Source of the DNA: a bacterium Scap17
Lineage (GTDB): Bacteria; Pseudomonadota; Gammaproteobacteria; Pseudomonadales; Halomonadaceae
Direction: 5' to 3'
NCBI GenBank assembly: GCA_013376735.1
Contig: VINJ01000001.1
Coordinates: 3,534,001 to 3,598,000, forward strand
DNA: 64,000 nt
Each line of letters starts with the position of its first letter. The stretch's first letter is position 1. Below, piece after piece: positions 9,070 through 18,824 of this stretch. The notes under the pieces were generated by a model. The model was not told the DNA's origin and made no database searches. It saw only the letters and a list, made by a program, of their open reading frames with translations. A program made the translations under genes and the position numbers.

Positions 9070-9954
9070 ATGTCCTCTTCCGATCAGCCCGCCAGCCCCC
9101 ACCCGACCGCCGACACGGCCGAGCGCCCGATGAGCGACGCCGCACTGGCCAGGCGCCTGCCGCTGCTGCCCCCTCATCTGCGTGAGCAGGCCGCGGCGCT
9201 GGGGCAACAGGCCATGCAGCCGGTGGGCATCATCGAAAGCTGCTACCCGGACAAGTTCGGCATTCCCCGCCAGCCGGGACTGGCGCGTCATGCGAGTGCC
9301 ATCCTGCACCTGCTGCCACCCTTCGATGACCCGGACTGCGTGCGCGACATCGAGGGTTTCAGCCATCTGTGGATCCATTTCCTGTTCCACGCCAGCCCCA
9401 CACGCTGGACGCCCTTGATCCGCCCGCCGCGCCTGGGGGGCAATGCGCGCACTGGGGTCTTCGCCTCGCGCAGCACCCACCGCCCCAACCGACTGGGGCA
9501 GTCGGTGGTCGAACTGGCAGGCGTCGAGACGGCGGCCAATGCCACGCCGGATGACGGGCAGTCGAGCAAGCGCAACGGCGTGCGCCTGCTGCTGCGCGGC
9601 CACGACCTGCTCGATGGCACGCCGGTAATGGACATCAAGCCGTATCTGCCGTGGGTCGATGCGGTGCCCGAGGCGCGTGCCGGCTATGCGCCTGCGCCAC
9701 CGTCGCGCCACGCCGTCGCCTTCAGCGCACCGGCCGAGCAGACACTGGCGACGCGGGCCGACAGCGCCACGCTGCGCGCCCTGATCGAGGAAGTGCTCGC
9801 CCAGGACCCGCGCCCCGCCTATCACGCCACCAGGCCCGCCGATGGCAAACGCCAGTATGGCGTACGGCTGGTGGACGTGGATGTGCGCTTCACAGCCCGC
9901 ACGCAACCCGATGGCTCCTTGACGATGGAGGTCGCGGCTATCGTGGCCGTCTGA
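9070..9954 (+). CDS. trmO: tRNA (N6-threonylcarbamoyladenosine37-N6)-methyltransferase TrmO
   Basis: TsaA/TrmO-family beta-barrel enzyme that methylates t6A37 of ACY-reading tRNA-Thr using SAM. The core (about residue 60 on) reads QPVGIIESCYPDKFGIPRQPGL, then SHLWIHFLFH, the hallmark RTGVFASRSTHRPNRLGQS and DIKPYLPWVD. A C-terminal domain (RPAYH...YGVRLVDVDVRF) is like that of E. coli YaeB. The N-terminus is uncertain: ATGs at 9016, 9070 and 9130 are possible and none has a strong ribosome binding site. The first 45 residues after 9070 are Pro/Ala-rich and probably disordered. Confidence 0.88.
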   Translation: MSSSDQPASPHPTADTAERPMSDAALARRLPLLPPHLREQAAALGQQAMQPVGIIESCYPDKFGIPRQPGLARHASAILHLLPPFDDPDCVRDIEGFSHLWIHFLFHASPTRWTPLIRPPRLGGNARTGVFASRSTHRPNRLGQSVVELAGVETAANATPDDGQSSKRNGVRLLLRGHDLLDGTPVMDIKPYLPWVDAVPEARAGYAPAPPSRHAVAFSAPAEQTLATRADSATLRALIEEVLAQDPRPAYHATRPADGKRQYGVRLVDVDVRFTARTQPDGSLTMEVAAIVAV

Positions 9955-10142
9955 TCAAGCCCCTGCGCGAGCCAGAGCAACGCCTTGTCCAGTGGGGGGG
10001 CCACGCCTTGCATGAAGCGGATCGAAGGATTGCGCGCGCCAGATCAAGACAATGCCAGATTGGATTGGCGAACCGTCACGAGACCCGACCATACTGGGCG
10101 TGCGTTCCTTCATCTCCACTCGTTTCACCGGGAGTCCGCCGC

Positions 10143-10721
10143 ATGAGTATCCGTCTGCTTGCCTTTGCCGCCAGTACCCGCAAGGCCTCCGTCAATCGAC
10201 GCCTGATCGAGCGCCTGGCGCACCACGCCCGGCAGGAAGGTGCCGAGGTCAGCCTGCTCGATCTCAACGACTTCCCGATGCCGCTCTACGATGGCGACAA
10301 CGAAGAGGCCAATGGCCGTCCCGCCAGCGCCGACCGCCTGCAGGAGATGCTGGCCAGCCATCAGGGGCTTCTGCTGGCGACCCCGGAATACAACGGCTTC
10401 TTCAGCCCGCTGCTCAAGAACACCTTCGACTGGCTGTCACGCCCGGCGGCGGATGGCCAGAGCGGCATGGATGCCCTGCGCGGCATGCCGGTCGGCATCG
10501 TCTCAGCCTCACCCGGTGCCATGGGCGGCATGCGCGCACTGCCCTTCGTGCGCCTGTACCTGAACAATCTCGGCATGCTGGTCGCGCCCCAGCAGATCGC
10601 GGTCTCGCGTGCCGCCAGCGCCTTCCACGCGGATGGCAGCCTGGATGACGAAGGCCAGGACCACGCCCTCGCGGCTGTCGCCCGTCAGGTGATCGACCTG
10701 GCCAGCCTGCGCGCGTCCTGA
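10143..10721 (+). CDS. NAD(P)H-dependent FMN reductase
   Basis: A 192-residue flavodoxin-like reductase of the ChrR/YieF/Azo group. The FMN phosphate loop is near AASTRKASVNRRL, and the family signature TPEYNGFFSPLLKNTFDW is intact. SASPGAMGGMRAL forms the second FMN-contacting loop. Likely roles are quinone, chromate or azo-compound reduction; the physiological substrate is not evident. The reading frame stays open upstream across the end of trmO, but MSIRLLAFAAS at 10143 has GGGAG upstream and is the family start. Confidence 0.87.
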   Translation: MSIRLLAFAASTRKASVNRRLIERLAHHARQEGAEVSLLDLNDFPMPLYDGDNEEANGRPASADRLQEMLASHQGLLLATPEYNGFFSPLLKNTFDWLSRPAADGQSGMDALRGMPVGIVSASPGAMGGMRALPFVRLYLNNLGMLVAPQQIAVSRAASAFHADGSLDDEGQDHALAAVARQVIDLASLRAS

Positions 10722-10783
10722 GCGCCACGCCTCTTTCCTCACAGCTACGCTCCCGGCCAGACAATTGACGCCTACCAAACACG

Positions 10784-10814
10784 AACGGCCCCCTGCCACT
10801 GGCAGGGGGCCGTT
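10784..10814. terminator. Bidirectional terminator between FMN reductase and purC
   Basis: AACGGCCCCCTGCCA and TGGCAGGGGGCCGTT form a near-perfect 14-15 bp stem between convergent genes. Confidence 0.8.
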
Positions 10815-10878
10815 CCTTGATGCACTGTCTGCGTGACGTCGGGACATCAGGGCCCCTGTCTGTCACCCAGGCTCAGGC

Positions 10879-11595
10879 TCAGGCCGAGAAATCGATACCG
10901 ATACGGCGACCGACTTCCTCGTAGGCTTCGATCACGCCGCCCAGACCCTGGCGGAAACGGTCCTTGTCGAGCTTCTCGCGCGTCTCGGCATCCCACAGAC
11001 GGCAGCCGTCCGGCGAGAATTCGTCACCCAGCACGACCTCACCCTTGAAGACGCCGAACTCGAGCTTGTAGTCGACCAGCAGGATGCCGCCGTCGAGGAA
11101 CAGCTGCTTGAGGATGTCGTTGACCTGGAAGGTCAGTTCCTTGGCACGCGCCAGGTGCTTGGGCTCTGCCCAGCCGAAGGTCTCGACCAGCGACTCGTTG
11201 ATCATCGGGTCGCCCTTCTCGTCGTTCTTGAGGAACAGCTCGAAGGTCGGCGGATTGAGCTCGAGGCCTTCCTCGACCCCCAGACGACGCACCAGCGAAC
11301 CGGCGGAGATGTTACGCACCACGCACTCCACCGCCATCATGTCGAGACGCTTGACCAGGCACTCGTTGTCGCTGACCAGACGCTCGAAGTGGGTCGGGAT
11401 ACCGGCCGCCTTGAGTTTCTCCATGATGAAGGCATTGAACTTGTTGTTGACCATGCCCTTGCGGTCGAGCTGCTCGATACGCTTGCCGTCGAAGGCGCTG
11501 GTATCGTCGCGGAATTCCAGCAGCAGAAGATCCGGGTCGTCAGTGACGAAGACGGATTTGGCCTTGCCAGCGTAGAGCTCTTCACGCTTTTCCAT
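10879..11595 (-). CDS. purC: Phosphoribosylaminoimidazole-succinocarboxamide synthase (SAICAR synthetase)
   Basis: Purine biosynthesis ligase that joins CAIR and aspartate using ATP. The 238 residues match E. coli PurC (237). The start [16 protein letters not shown] contains the ATP-binding YxGKAK motif. Later signatures include [25 protein letters not shown] and [24 protein letters not shown] 11595 has AGGGGGA 4-6 bases upstream; the frame extends 26 codons further but that part does not resemble PurC. purL, from the same pathway, is also in the window. Confidence 0.96.
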   Translation of the reverse strand: MEKREELYAGKAKSVFVTDDPDLLLLEFRDDTSAFDGKRIEQLDRKGMVNNKFNAFIMEKLKAAGIPTHFERLVSDNECLVKRLDMMAVECVVRNISAGSLVRRLGVEEGLELNPPTFELFLKNDEKGDPMINESLVETFGWAEPKHLARAKELTFQVNDILKQLFLDGGILLVDYKLEFGVFKGEVVLGDEFSPDGCRLWDAETREKLDKDRFRQGLGGVIEAYEEVGRRIGIDFSA

Positions 11596-11789
11596 GAGAT
11601 TCCCCCTGATGACGCTAGACGCGTCGAGTGTTGAGGCGGTCGACGATGAATCGATCACGCTTGAGTCTGTCACGCCCAGCCGAGAGGGACTGTGGCGTTG
11701 GTGTATAACGTGATTCGAGAGCTGTCCATCTGGTCAGCTCGTCCAGAATCACGAACGCCCGATCGCGAAGCGACCGGGCGTCATGAAAA

Positions 11790-12725
11790 TCAGGCGATGG
11801 CCTGCCAGCCAAAGCCGCTGTCCTGCGCGGCGATGATCAGGCGACTATCGTCATCCGCAAGCCAGGGGGCCAGTGCTTCCCGGGCCAATGTCGGATGGTT
11901 GTTGCTCTCCGACAGGTGCGAGGCCACCAGCCGCTGCAGGCGCGCCAGCCCCAGATAGGGCAAGGCGGCGCACGCCTGGGCATTGGCCAGGTGACCGAGC
12001 CGCCCTCCGACCCGCCGCTTGAGGCTGGGCGGATACGGCCCGCTGGCCAGCATCTGCGGATCGTGATTGAACTCCATCACCAGCGCATCGCAATCGGCAA
12101 AGCACTGCAGCACATGCTCGCTGACATGGCCGAGATCGGTCAGCACGCCGAGGCGACGCGCGGCCGTCTCACCGCGTCGGTTGAACACGAACTGCACCGG
12201 CTCGCGCGCATCGTGGGGCACCGTGACCGGCAGAATCTCGAGATCCTTGATCGCGAATTCCTGCTGCGGCGTGATCAGATGCCGGCTCGGCAACGTGCCC
12301 AGCTTCTTCGCGCGCCCGGCAAGCCAGGTGCCGGTAGTCAGGTGCACCGGCACAGCGTGGCGACGCGCCAACGGCCCCACGCCGCTCAGATGATCACCAT
12401 GCTCATGGGTGACCAGCACGGCGTCCAGCTGCGAGGGATGCACACCAAGGCGCGCCAGACGGGCCTCGGTCTCCTTGAGGGTGAAGCCGCAATCGACCAG
12501 CACCAATGCCTCGCGGGTGCGGATCAGCGTGCCGTTGCCCTTGCTGCCGCTGCCCAGCGAAGCCATCGCCAGCACGCCCTGAGCGTCGTCACTCGGCCCA
12601 CGGGCGGCCGTCAGGCCATCCGCCAGCGCCCCAGTGCCTGCCACCGGGAGGGGGATCTGAAACGACGCAGCCGCCTCACCCGACGAGTCGTCAGATGAGG
12701 CGGCGCAAGGCGTGTCGAGCCACAT
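11790..12725 (-). CDS. MBL-fold metallohydrolase (YycJ/WalJ type)
   Basis: Metallo-beta-lactamase-fold protein, 311 residues. The conserved core starts MASLGSGSKGNGTLI (from 12569) and continues LVDCGFTLKE and the metal motif VTHEHGDHLSGVG (HxHxDH). It is close to the YycJ/WalJ exonuclease-like group by these signatures; the true substrate is unknown. The start is uncertain. ATG 12725 overlaps the end of bamC and would give a 52-residue Ala/Ser-rich extension, while ATG 12569 matches the usual family N-terminus. The gene is the last of dapA-bamC-MBL. Confidence 0.82.
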   Translation of the reverse strand: MWLDTPCAASSDDSSGEAAASFQIPLPVAGTGALADGLTAARGPSDDAQGVLAMASLGSGSKGNGTLIRTREALVLVDCGFTLKETEARLARLGVHPSQLDAVLVTHEHGDHLSGVGPLARRHAVPVHLTTGTWLAGRAKKLGTLPSRHLITPQQEFAIKDLEILPVTVPHDAREPVQFVFNRRGETAARRLGVLTDLGHVSEHVLQCFADCDALVMEFNHDPQMLASGPYPPSLKRRVGGRLGHLANAQACAALPYLGLARLQRLVASHLSESNNHPTLAREALAPWLADDDSRLIIAAQDSGFGWQAIA

Positions 12726-12727
12726 GC

Positions 12728-13666
12728 TCAGCGCAGTGTCGACGCCACGGCGTCGAGCAGCTCACGCGCCAGTGCCGGCGTGGTCTCTTCACCATCGGCA
12801 CGGGTCGCCGTGACCAGGGTGTGGTCATTCTCGGCGCGCAGCTTGAGTATCATCGGCACCGGATCACCATCGCCCCCGATACCCAACCAGCCGCCATCAC
12901 GCTCTTCACGCGGGATGTAATCGACCATGAACTCGCCACGCGAGCGGTCCTGATCGGTCAGCGTCTGGTAGTCGGTGTTGAAGTTCTTCTGCAGCTGATA
13001 GAGCAGCTCGGCCCAGCTGCGCTCGATGTCCAGCGCCAGATCGACCTGCCAGGTGCCATCGCGGCCTTCCAGGCGCACGCGGTCATCACGACTGAGCGAC
13101 TGGGCTGCCAGCGAGACACCGCTATCGGCGGAAGACGCGGCCAGATAGCCGCTCAGCGCGTTCAGGCAGCTGCCGGCGACATCGTCGCCCTGCTGACAAC
13201 GCACTTCGGAGGCATCGGCACGCAGCCCCTGGCTGACGCTGATGATGCCCTGGGCCGTGGTGATCTCGCCCTTGCCGGCATCGATGCTCTGCACATCGAG
13301 GCCCTGGTCGCGCACGAAGGACTGCAGACGTGTCCACACCGCTGCCGGCGCGGCGTTCACGGCCAGCCAGCGGGCATCGCCGCTCTGACGCATGGCGACG
13401 AACTCTCGCCCGCCCTGCTCGCTGGTCGCCAGTGGCTGGGGACGCGGCGCCTCGAAGTCGTCGCTGGCCAGGAAGTCACTGCTGGCCTGCGGTACCGGCA
13501 TGGAATCCTGGTAATCACCACGATTGATCGTGTCCGGCAGCTCCAGCGGCGGTGCGATGCTGGCATCGGCATACTCGCTGTTGCGATCGTAGTAGTAGCC
13601 ATCACTGGAACAGCCTGCGACCGCGAGCGCCGTCAGCAGGGCCAGTGGCACGAAACGCTGACTCAT
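12728..13666 (-). CDS. bamC: Outer membrane protein assembly factor BamC (NlpB lipoprotein)
   Basis: Lipoprotein of the BAM complex, which inserts beta-barrel proteins into the outer membrane. The 312 residues start with a lipoprotein signal, LLTALAVAGC, with the lipidated Cys at 19. An unstructured region and two helix-grip domains follow, with WPxV-type elements replaced by typical gammaproteobacterial BamC residues such as WAELLYQLQKNF. Its ATG shares one base with the dapA stop (TGATG), so the genes are coupled, as in other gammaproteobacteria where bamC follows dapA. Confidence 0.9.
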   Translation of the reverse strand: MSQRFVPLALLTALAVAGCSSDGYYYDRNSEYADASIAPPLELPDTINRGDYQDSMPVPQASSDFLASDDFEAPRPQPLATSEQGGREFVAMRQSGDARWLAVNAAPAAVWTRLQSFVRDQGLDVQSIDAGKGEITTAQGIISVSQGLRADASEVRCQQGDDVAGSCLNALSGYLAASSADSGVSLAAQSLSRDDRVRLEGRDGTWQVDLALDIERSWAELLYQLQKNFNTDYQTLTDQDRSRGEFMVDYIPREERDGGWLGIGGDGDPVPMILKLRAENDHTLVTATRADGEETTPALARELLDAVASTLR

Positions 13667-14550
13667 CAGTTGAGCACCTCGGCCAGTTGCAGTGCTTCCT
13701 CGACCGTGGAGTGGTACTGCTCGGACAGCCAGGTCAGCGGCAGACGCACGCCGGATTCCGGCGACAGGCCCATGCGGTGCATGGCGAACTTGACCGGGAT
13801 CGGGTTGGACTCGACACCCATCGCGGAGTGCAGCGGCATCAGGCGCGTGTTGATCTGGTGAGCGCGCTCGGCATCGCCGGCCACGGCGGCTTCACACATC
13901 TCGTGCATCAGGCGCGGCGCGACGTTGGCCGTCACGGAGATATCGCCGTGGCCGCCCATCAGGATGAAGTCACAGGCCGTGGGGTCATCGCCGGAGTAGA
14001 GCGCGAAGTCGGTGCCCTTGAGACGGTCGATCAGTTCCTGACCACGCTCCAGGTTGCCGGTGGCATCCTTCAAGCCGACGATGTTGTCGAGCTCGGCGAG
14101 GCGGAAGACCGTCTCGTTGTAGATATCGGAGCAGGTACGACCCGGCACGTTGTAGAGAATGACCGGAATACCGGCCTGCTCGGCGACGGCCTTGAAGTGC
14201 TGGTAGAGCCCTTCCTGGGTCGGCTTGTTGTAGTACGGCGCCACGGAGAGGCAGTAATCCGCACCGACTTCCTTGGCGTAGCGAGCCAGTTCGACCGCTT
14301 CGGAGGTGGCGTTGGCGCCCGTGCCGGCGATGACCGGAATCTTGCCGGCGACCGTCTCTACCACACAGCGGATGACATCGAAGTGCTCCGCGAAGGACAT
14401 GGTGGTCGGCTCGCCGGTAGTGCCGGCGGCGACGATGGCATCGGTGCCATTTTCGAGGTGGAAGGCGACCAGCTGGCGCAGGGCGTCCCAGTCGATCTCG
14501 CCGGTGGCCTTCATCGGGGTCGCCAGTGCGACAATGCTACCTGTGATCAT
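13666..14550 (-). CDS. dapA: 4-hydroxy-tetrahydrodipicolinate synthase
   Basis: Condenses pyruvate and aspartate semialdehyde, the first step of the lysine and diaminopimelate branch. The 294 residues show [14 protein letters not shown] (pyruvate site), [14 protein letters not shown] and ILYNVPGRT, then the Schiff-base lysine in [15 protein letters not shown] 14550 ([13 protein letters not shown]) is the family start; GAGGG touches it and a second GGAG lies 11 bases upstream. It heads the dapA-bamC-MBL operon. Confidence 0.96.
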   Translation of the reverse strand: MITGSIVALATPMKATGEIDWDALRQLVAFHLENGTDAIVAAGTTGEPTTMSFAEHFDVIRCVVETVAGKIPVIAGTGANATSEAVELARYAKEVGADYCLSVAPYYNKPTQEGLYQHFKAVAEQAGIPVILYNVPGRTCSDIYNETVFRLAELDNIVGLKDATGNLERGQELIDRLKGTDFALYSGDDPTACDFILMGGHGDISVTANVAPRLMHEMCEAAVAGDAERAHQINTRLMPLHSAMGVESNPIPVKFAMHRMGLSPESGVRLPLTWLSEQYHSTVEEALQLAEVLN

Positions 14551-14997
14551 CCCTCGAATTCTCCTCTGGTGCCTGATGCGCCAGGCGTGTCCCTGCGCTG
14601 TTGAAACAACGGATCCTGGGGACAGACATCTGACATAAATTGGTTGACGCAGGACTCTGATTGCGTGGGCACGCCGACACGCGAGTCGCGTCAAGGGTGA
14701 TGATGTTACAAAGACCATCGAAGCCTGTACAGACGCCATCTGCACCCGTTGTGCAAAGCGGTGGATTCCCTCGCCTGTCCGCGGGGCAGATGCACGGTGG
14801 ATGGCCACGATGGCGTTGGTCGCCAAGACGGTGAAACACAAGAGTTCTGCCCCGTCTTTGACAAGTCAGGACGCCCTGCGTGTAATGCAGGACACACCGC
14901 AGAAGCGGGCAAGCGCGATGCCCATCACTGCCGGTTTCTTTCATCATTCAGCACTGTCAGCCGCCACATGGCCGTCAGTCATCGCCAGGAGAGCACG
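14551..14997. other. Intergenic region between divergent dapA and bcp
   Basis: No convincing gene is seen in these 447 bp. Short reading frames on both strands lack ribosome binding sites and recognisable domains. In E. coli gcvR lies at this position between dapA and bcp; nothing like it is seen here. The region should hold the divergent promoters. Confidence 0.5.
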
Positions 14998-15474
14998 ATG
15001 AGCGTCAGCCTCGGTCAGCCAATTCCCGACTTTACCGCCCAGGCCACCAGTGACACCGAAGTCACTCCGGCCAGCCTCAAGGGCAAGCAAGCCGTCATCT
15101 ATTTCTACCCGAAGGACCACACGCCGGGCTGCACCACCGAAGGCGGTGACTTCCGCGACAACCTCGAGGCATTCGAAGCGGCCAACACCGTGATTCTCGG
15201 CGTTTCCCGCGACAGCCTGCGCACCCACGAGAACTTCCGGGCTAAGCAGGGCTACCCGTTCGAGCTGATCAGCGACCCGGACGAGACCCTGTGCAAGATT
15301 TTTGACGTCATTCACATGAAGAAATTCATGGGCAAGGAAAGTCTCGGCGTGGTGCGCTCCACCTTTCTGATCGACGCCGACGGCAATCTGGCGCGCGAAT
15401 GGCGTGGCGTAAAGGTCAAGGGCCATGTCGAGGAAGTGCTGGAAGCCGCCCGCGAACTCAACGCTGACCGCTGA
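14998..15474 (+). CDS. bcp: Thioredoxin-dependent peroxiredoxin (Bcp/PrxQ)
   Basis: Reduces hydrogen peroxide and organic hydroperoxides in the cytoplasm. The 158 residues have the peroxidatic Cys45 in PKDHTPGCTTEGGDFRD. The E. coli-type resolving Cys five residues later is absent (a Gly stands there), so reduction may follow a 1-Cys or alternative 2-Cys route. The downstream Cys in DPDETLCKIFDV is a candidate resolver. The start at 14998 has AGGAG upstream. Confidence 0.93.
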   Translation: MSVSLGQPIPDFTAQATSDTEVTPASLKGKQAVIYFYPKDHTPGCTTEGGDFRDNLEAFEAANTVILGVSRDSLRTHENFRAKQGYPFELISDPDETLCKIFDVIHMKKFMGKESLGVVRSTFLIDADGNLAREWRGVKVKGHVEEVLEAARELNADR

Positions 15475-15568
15475 CCGCCAGACTCGAATGGCAGCAGCTC
15501 GAGTGACAGCAGCTCGTCTGGGAGCAGTTGGGTAGAGAGCGCCTGTGTGCCAGCCGCCTCAGCCATGA

Positions 15569-15598
15569 AAAAAGCCCCGCCGATTGGCGGGGCTTTTT
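15569..15598. terminator. Bidirectional Rho-independent terminator
   Basis: AAAAAGCCCCGCC, loop GATT, then GGCGGGGCTTTTT, with T-runs on both strands. It serves bcp and the convergent permease gene. Confidence 0.92.
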
Positions 15599-15601
15599 CG
15601 A

Positions 15602-16693
15602 TCAGGCGCTCTTGTCCGCGACCCGATTCTCCTCGGCGCGCGCCCGGCGCGGCCAGGCGTAGAGCAGCGACTTCATCAGGGTCGCCAGCGGGATGGCGAA
15701 GAATACCCCCCAGAAACCCCAGATACCGCCGAAGAACAGCACCGCGAGGATGATCGCCACCGGATGCAGATTGACCGCCTCCGAGAACAGCAGCGGCACC
15801 AGCACGTTGCCATCCAGCGCCTGGATGATGCCGTAGGCGATCATCACGTACATGAAGGTATCGCCCAGCCCGTAATGAAAACCGGCGACGGCGGCGACCG
15901 GCAAGGTCGCCCCTGCCGCGCCGATGTAGGGGATCAGCACCGAGAAGCCGACCACGATCGCCAGCAGCGCCGAATACGGCAACCCGAAGGCGACGAAGGT
16001 GACGTAGCTGACGCCACCGACGATGACGATCTCGATCACCTTGCCACGCACGAAATTGGCGATCTGATCATCCATCTCGTTCCAGACCCGGTTCATCAGT
16101 AGACGCTTGCGTGGCAGCAGCGCCAGCGTGAAGTCCACCAGCCGCTCGCGGTCCTTGAGCATGAAGAACACCAGGATCGGCACCAGCACCAGGTAGATCA
16201 CCACCCCCATCAGGTTGCCCAGCGACGCCAGCGACAGCGATACCGCGCGCTGCCCGAACTGGGTCAGCTCTCGCCCGGCGGCGCCGACCCACTGCTGGAC
16301 CTGCTCCGGCGTGATCAGGCCGGGGAAGCGCTCCTGCAGCTCGCCCAACCAGCGCTGCCCTGAAGCGAACATGCCGGGAATCTCCTGGATCAGATTGGCC
16401 AGCTGATGCCAGACCAGCGGCAGCAGAATCAGCGCACTGGCCAGCATGATACCCATGAACACCAGCGTCATCAGGCTGACCGCTGCCAGACGTGGCAGAC
16501 CACGGCGCTCCATCCAGCTCACGCCGCTCTGCAGCAGGAAGGCGACGATCAGGGCGGTGAAGAATGGTGCCAGCATGCTGCCCAGCCAGATGACGGCGGC
16601 GAACACCAGCACCAGCACCAGAAACAGCACCACCGCTTCTTCATCGGAGAAATAGCGCTCGATCCAGCCACGCAACAACGTCTTCATGGTCAT
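15602..16693 (-). CDS. AI-2E family transporter (PerM/YfgO-like permease)
   Basis: Inner-membrane protein of 363 residues with about eight hydrophobic segments (for example residues 20-60, 70-95, 155-180 and 220-330). It carries family features such as LVPILVFFMLKDRERL and the conserved C-terminal IIQALDGNVLVPLLFSEAVNLHP and FFGGIWGFWGVFFAIPLATL. The substrate is uncertain; family members export AI-2 or move Na+/H+. Start 16693 forms ATGA with the stop of the TusA-like gene. The pairing with bepA next door repeats the E. coli perM-bepA order. Confidence 0.86.
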   Translation of the reverse strand: MTMKTLLRGWIERYFSDEEAVVLFLVLVLVFAAVIWLGSMLAPFFTALIVAFLLQSGVSWMERRGLPRLAAVSLMTLVFMGIMLASALILLPLVWHQLANLIQEIPGMFASGQRWLGELQERFPGLITPEQVQQWVGAAGRELTQFGQRAVSLSLASLGNLMGVVIYLVLVPILVFFMLKDRERLVDFTLALLPRKRLLMNRVWNEMDDQIANFVRGKVIEIVIVGGVSYVTFVAFGLPYSALLAIVVGFSVLIPYIGAAGATLPVAAVAGFHYGLGDTFMYVMIAYGIIQALDGNVLVPLLFSEAVNLHPVAIILAVLFFGGIWGFWGVFFAIPLATLMKSLLYAWPRRARAEENRVADKSA

Positions 16694-16995
16694 GACGGAT
16701 CTTCCTCGCACAGCGCCTTGATCACGAAGCGATAATCGCCCTGTGGCGTCTCTTCGCGCGAGACCAGCGCGTGATCGCTCAGCGCCAGATAGGCAGGGAT
16801 GTCGCCCCAGGCGCCGGCATCGCTGGCGAGGACCTCGAGTTGCTCGCCGGCACTCATGCCAGCCAGTGTGAGCTTGGTGCGCAGCAGCGGCAACGGACAG
16901 TGCAGGCCGCGCGCATCCAGCGTCTTCAGGTGGGTATCGGCCGTGGAGTCAGCTATCGGATTCGCAGTCTCAGCGCCAGGTCGTTCGAATGCCAT
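16690..16995 (-). CDS. TusA-family sulfurtransferase
   Basis: SirA/TusA-fold protein of 101 residues. The family signature is LDARGLHCPLPLLRTKLTLAGM, whose Cys in the CPxP motif carries persulfide sulfur. A second half reads DIPAYLALSDHAL. It could act in tRNA thiolation or another sulfur relay; it is not clearly TusA itself. ATG 16995 was chosen because AAGGG lies 4 bases upstream. It is translationally coupled to the downstream permease. Confidence 0.83.
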   Translation of the reverse strand: MAFERPGAETANPIADSTADTHLKTLDARGLHCPLPLLRTKLTLAGMSAGEQLEVLASDAGAWGDIPAYLALSDHALVSREETPQGDYRFVIKALCEEDPS

Positions 16996-17211
16996 CTGCC
17001 CTTCCGTTCTCGTTATGATGTTCTGCCGCACACCGTGGAGAGTGCAGCTTGAAAACGCCCCGATTTAAGGGCACCTTGCCTGACAAAGCAACTTTCCGCC
17101 CTGCGCGGCTGCGTCTTTCCCGGACTCACGCAGGGTCGTCAACGCCAGTGCGGCGCCCGGCAATCCTGCGAGCCGACCGCACCTTGCGCCATATCGAAGA
17201 GGATTGCCTGC

Positions 17212-18714
17212 ATGTCGTTGCTGCCCCCCTTGAGCGGACGCGTTCGCATCGGACGCCGCGGGCTTGCCACCCTGTCGAGCGCCCTGCTCGGCCTGTTGCT
17301 GATGGGCGCGCCGGTCGCCAGTGCGCCAGCCGCATCCCAGAACGACTATGGACTGCCGGACCTGGGCAGCGCGAGTGGCGGCATCTCCAGCAACGATGAA
17401 TATCGTATCGGTCGCGCCTGGCTACGTCAGTTCCGCGCCCATGTGCGTGAATGGGATGATCCCATCACTCTGGACTGGATCGGTAGCATCGTGCGTCAAC
17501 TGGCGCCGTGGAGCGAGCTGGATGACCGCGATTTCATCATCACGCTGGTCGCCAGCAGCCAGCTGAATGCCTTCGCCGTGCCCGGCGGCGTGGTCGGCGT
17601 CAATACAGGGCTGTTCGCCTTCGCGCCGGACCGCGACGCCTTCGCCTCGGTGATCGCCCACGAGCTGGGCCACCTCTCCCAGCATCACTTCGCGCGCAAC
17701 ATGGAGCGGCAGGCCGAGACACGCCTGCCGACACTGGCCGGCTTCCTCGCCGGCATGGTGATCGCGGCGGGCGGTGGCGGCTCAGCGGGCATCGCGACCA
17801 TGGCCGGCACCCAGGCCGCTGCCATTTCCGACCAGCTGGCCTATTCACGGCGCTTCGAGCAGGAGGCTGACCGCGTCGGTATCGATGCACTGTCACGCGC
17901 CGGCTTTGACCCCGAGGCCATGCCGCGCATGTTCCGCGCCATGCAACGCATGGCCAGCCTGCAGGGCGGCAACGCACCGGAATTTCTGCTCACGCACCCG
18001 GTGACCGAGGCGCGTATCGGCGACACCCAGGCGCGTGCCGACGCCATGCAGAAGGTGACACCCGACCCGCTTGCGCAGCTCGCCTACGCGATGATCCGTG
18101 CCCGCGCCCTGCTGGCGCTCAATCTGCGCCAGCCCGAGCAGGGACTGACGACACTGCGCGAAGACAACCCCGACCCTGACGCGATTGCCTACTATCAGGC
18201 GCTGGCCGCGGCGGAGCACAACCAGGTCGACAAGGCGCTGGCCGCACTGGACCGCCTGCACGACAAGCATCCTGACCTGACCCTGATCAGCGCCAGTGCG
18301 GTCGAGGTCGCGCGGGATGCCCGGCGTTATGAGGAGGCGACCCGGCGCGCCAGACGCCTGCTGCGCCTGCAACCCGACTACCTGCCGACGCGACTGGCCA
18401 TGGCGGAGGTCGCGCTGCAACAGGACCCCACCGCTGCGCGCCAGCAGCTGGAGGACATGCGCCGCGATCATCCCGATGACCCCAAGGTCTGGAGTCTGGC
18501 CTCCGAGGCCAGTGGGCGCAGCGGCCACACCGCCGAGGCCTTCCTGTATCGCGCCGAATTCGACCAGCTGGAGGGCCGCATGGACAAGGCCTTCGCTCAG
18601 CTCAAGCTGGCCGACGAGGCCGCACGCAAGAACGGCGACTTCAGCATGGCCAACCGTATCAGTTCACGCCGGGAGGACTTCAAGCGCTATCGCAACGCCA
18701 TCGAGGAGTTCTGA
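17212..18714 (+). CDS. bepA: Periplasmic beta-barrel assembly-enhancing protease BepA
   Basis: M48 metalloprotease and chaperone of the periplasm that degrades or rescues stalled outer-membrane proteins such as LptD. The 500 residues start with a signal peptide (hydrophobic about 18-33, cleavage after ASA near 38). The zinc motif HELGH is at 150-154, and the third ligand Glu218 is in YSRRFEQEADRVG. The C-terminal half is a TPR array (about 280-490). Its neighbours (a permease and a TusA-like gene on the opposite strand) match the perM/bepA region of enterobacteria. Confidence 0.92.
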   Translation: MSLLPPLSGRVRIGRRGLATLSSALLGLLLMGAPVASAPAASQNDYGLPDLGSASGGISSNDEYRIGRAWLRQFRAHVREWDDPITLDWIGSIVRQLAPWSELDDRDFIITLVASSQLNAFAVPGGVVGVNTGLFAFAPDRDAFASVIAHELGHLSQHHFARNMERQAETRLPTLAGFLAGMVIAAGGGGSAGIATMAGTQAAAISDQLAYSRRFEQEADRVGIDALSRAGFDPEAMPRMFRAMQRMASLQGGNAPEFLLTHPVTEARIGDTQARADAMQKVTPDPLAQLAYAMIRARALLALNLRQPEQGLTTLREDNPDPDAIAYYQALAAAEHNQVDKALAALDRLHDKHPDLTLISASAVEVARDARRYEEATRRARRLLRLQPDYLPTRLAMAEVALQQDPTAARQQLEDMRRDHPDDPKVWSLASEASGRSGHTAEAFLYRAEFDQLEGRMDKAFAQLKLADEAARKNGDFSMANRISSRREDFKRYRNAIEEF

Positions 18715-18749
18715 GGCACGCTCCCTCTCGCAGCACCTGGCAAACAAAA

Positions 18750-18780
18750 ACCGCCGCCCCGGGGAATCGGGAGCGGCGGT
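18750..18780. terminator. Terminator between bepA and nadA
   Basis: ACCGCCGC pairs with GCGGCGGT around a CCCC...GGGA inner stem, between convergent genes. On the minus strand it is followed by a T-run (AAAAA on the plus strand, about 18746-18750). Confidence 0.75.
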
Positions 18781-18824
18781 CCTGGTTCATGCAGGCAGCA
18801 ATCGGTGGCGATCAGCGTCAGCGC